Of a stretch of 6,858 bases of DNA, positions 6,620 through 6,858 are shown piece after piece (the first letter of the stretch is position 1; the number at the start of each line of letters is the position of its first letter). Under the pieces are notes generated by a model. That model had not been told where the DNA came from. It saw only the letters and a list, made by a program, of their open reading frames with translations, and did no database searches. The DNA is from Alistipes sp. (lineage in GTDB: Bacteria; Bacteroidota; Bacteroidia; Bacteroidales; Rikenellaceae), in NCBI GenBank assembly GCA_009774895.1, contig VSOO01000079.1:1-6858 (forward strand), written 5' to 3'. A program made the position numbers and the translations under genes.

Positions 6620-6657
6620 AAAAATCACAGGCGGCTACCTTTCGGGAGCCGCCTGTG
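6620..6657 (-). terminator. Factor-independent terminator of the PCMD-like gene
   Basis: CACAGGCGGCT (6626-6636) and AGCCGCCTGTG (6647-6657) form a perfect 11-bp stem with a 10-nt loop. On the minus strand the stem starts 20 nt after the stop codon of the right-edge gene and is followed by ATTTTT (plus-strand AAAAAT at 6620-6625). There is no T run on the plus side, so it serves the minus-strand gene. Confidence 0.85.
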
Positions 6658-6677
6658 CGTTATGCTGCGGGCGCGGA

Positions 6678-6858
6678 TCAGTAGACCCACGAGAAGTCAT
6701 CGACGTAGAGCACGTTGCTCTTGCATCCGACCATGAAGTCGCCGTAGGCGCTCGTGGCGCACGACAGTACGATCGAGTAGCGCCCCGACGGCTTGATCTC
6801 GGCGTCGTAGTAGAAGAGCGGAAAGACGGTGTCGATCATCTGGCCGCCCTCCGACGAT
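6678..6858 (-). CDS. C-terminal end of a PCMD-like surface protein (partial)
   Basis: Only the last 59 complete codons and the TGA (6678-6680) are inside the window; the gene enters from the right edge. The visible protein includes FYYDAEIKPSGRYSIVLSCA, a short stretch ending YGDFMVG, then SNVLYVDDFSWVY at the terminus. The order 'Y-x-I-V-x-S...YGDF...L-Y-V-D-D-F-x-x-V-Y' matches how the PCMD (putative carbohydrate metabolism, PF13201-type) domain ends in Bacteroidota outer-membrane lipoproteins, a beta-sandwich fold thought to bind glycans. The signal peptide and any N-terminal domains are outside the window, so anchoring and domain makeup cannot be judged. A terminator sits directly downstream. 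A different beta-sandwich carbohydrate-binding module is the main alternative. Confidence 0.7.
   Translation of the reverse strand, partial: SSEGGQMIDTVFPLFYYDAEIKPSGRYSIVLSCATSAYGDFMVGCKSNVLYVDDFSWVY

Noticed and set aside
6436..6684. An 82-codon plus-strand frame overlapping the end of the transglycosylase gene and the following intergenic region
   Set aside because: It overlaps the real gene out of frame, runs through the terminator hairpin and into the end of the facing gene, and shows no known motif.

Overview
The window looks like chromosomal DNA from a high-GC member of the Bacteroidota, most likely Alistipes or another Rikenellaceae. Three things point there: -7 promoter boxes of the TAnnTTTG type rather than sigma-70 TATAAT, an outer-membrane protein of the Bacteroidota 'putative porin' family, and the C-terminus of a PCMD-type surface protein. 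The genus is an inference from protein style and GC content; no rRNA or other marker is present.

Layout. Positions 1-170 are extremely G-rich (about 86% GC) with no gene I can support. A factor-independent terminator (168-198) faces the end of murF. Two minus-strand genes follow: murF (1495 to 221) and, upstream of it, a GDP-mannose-type mannose-1-phosphate guanylyltransferase (2715 to 1642). A short AT-rich divergent region (2716-2806) carries interleaved -7 boxes for both directions. On the plus strand come pssA (phosphatidylserine synthase, 2807-3544), a putative porin (3597-5738, with its own -7 box overlapping the end of pssA) and a small secreted lytic transglycosylase (5796-6485). The right end holds a terminator (6620-6657) for a minus-strand gene of which only the last 59 complete codons are inside the window (6678-6858); it ends like a PCMD-domain lipoprotein.

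Together the genes form an ordinary cell-envelope neighbourhood: nucleotide sugar for surface glycans, the last cytoplasmic step of peptidoglycan precursor assembly, phospholipid head-group synthesis, an outer-membrane barrel and a peptidoglycan-cleaving enzyme. I see no mobile element, CRISPR array, tRNA, rRNA or novel defence-like system. The points most worth a second look are the degraded nucleotide-binding signature loop in the otherwise well-conserved guanylyltransferase, the mutually overlapping divergent promoters, and the G-rich repeat-bearing segment at the left edge. Several very long open frames run antisense to the real genes; they are by-products of high GC and are not annotated.
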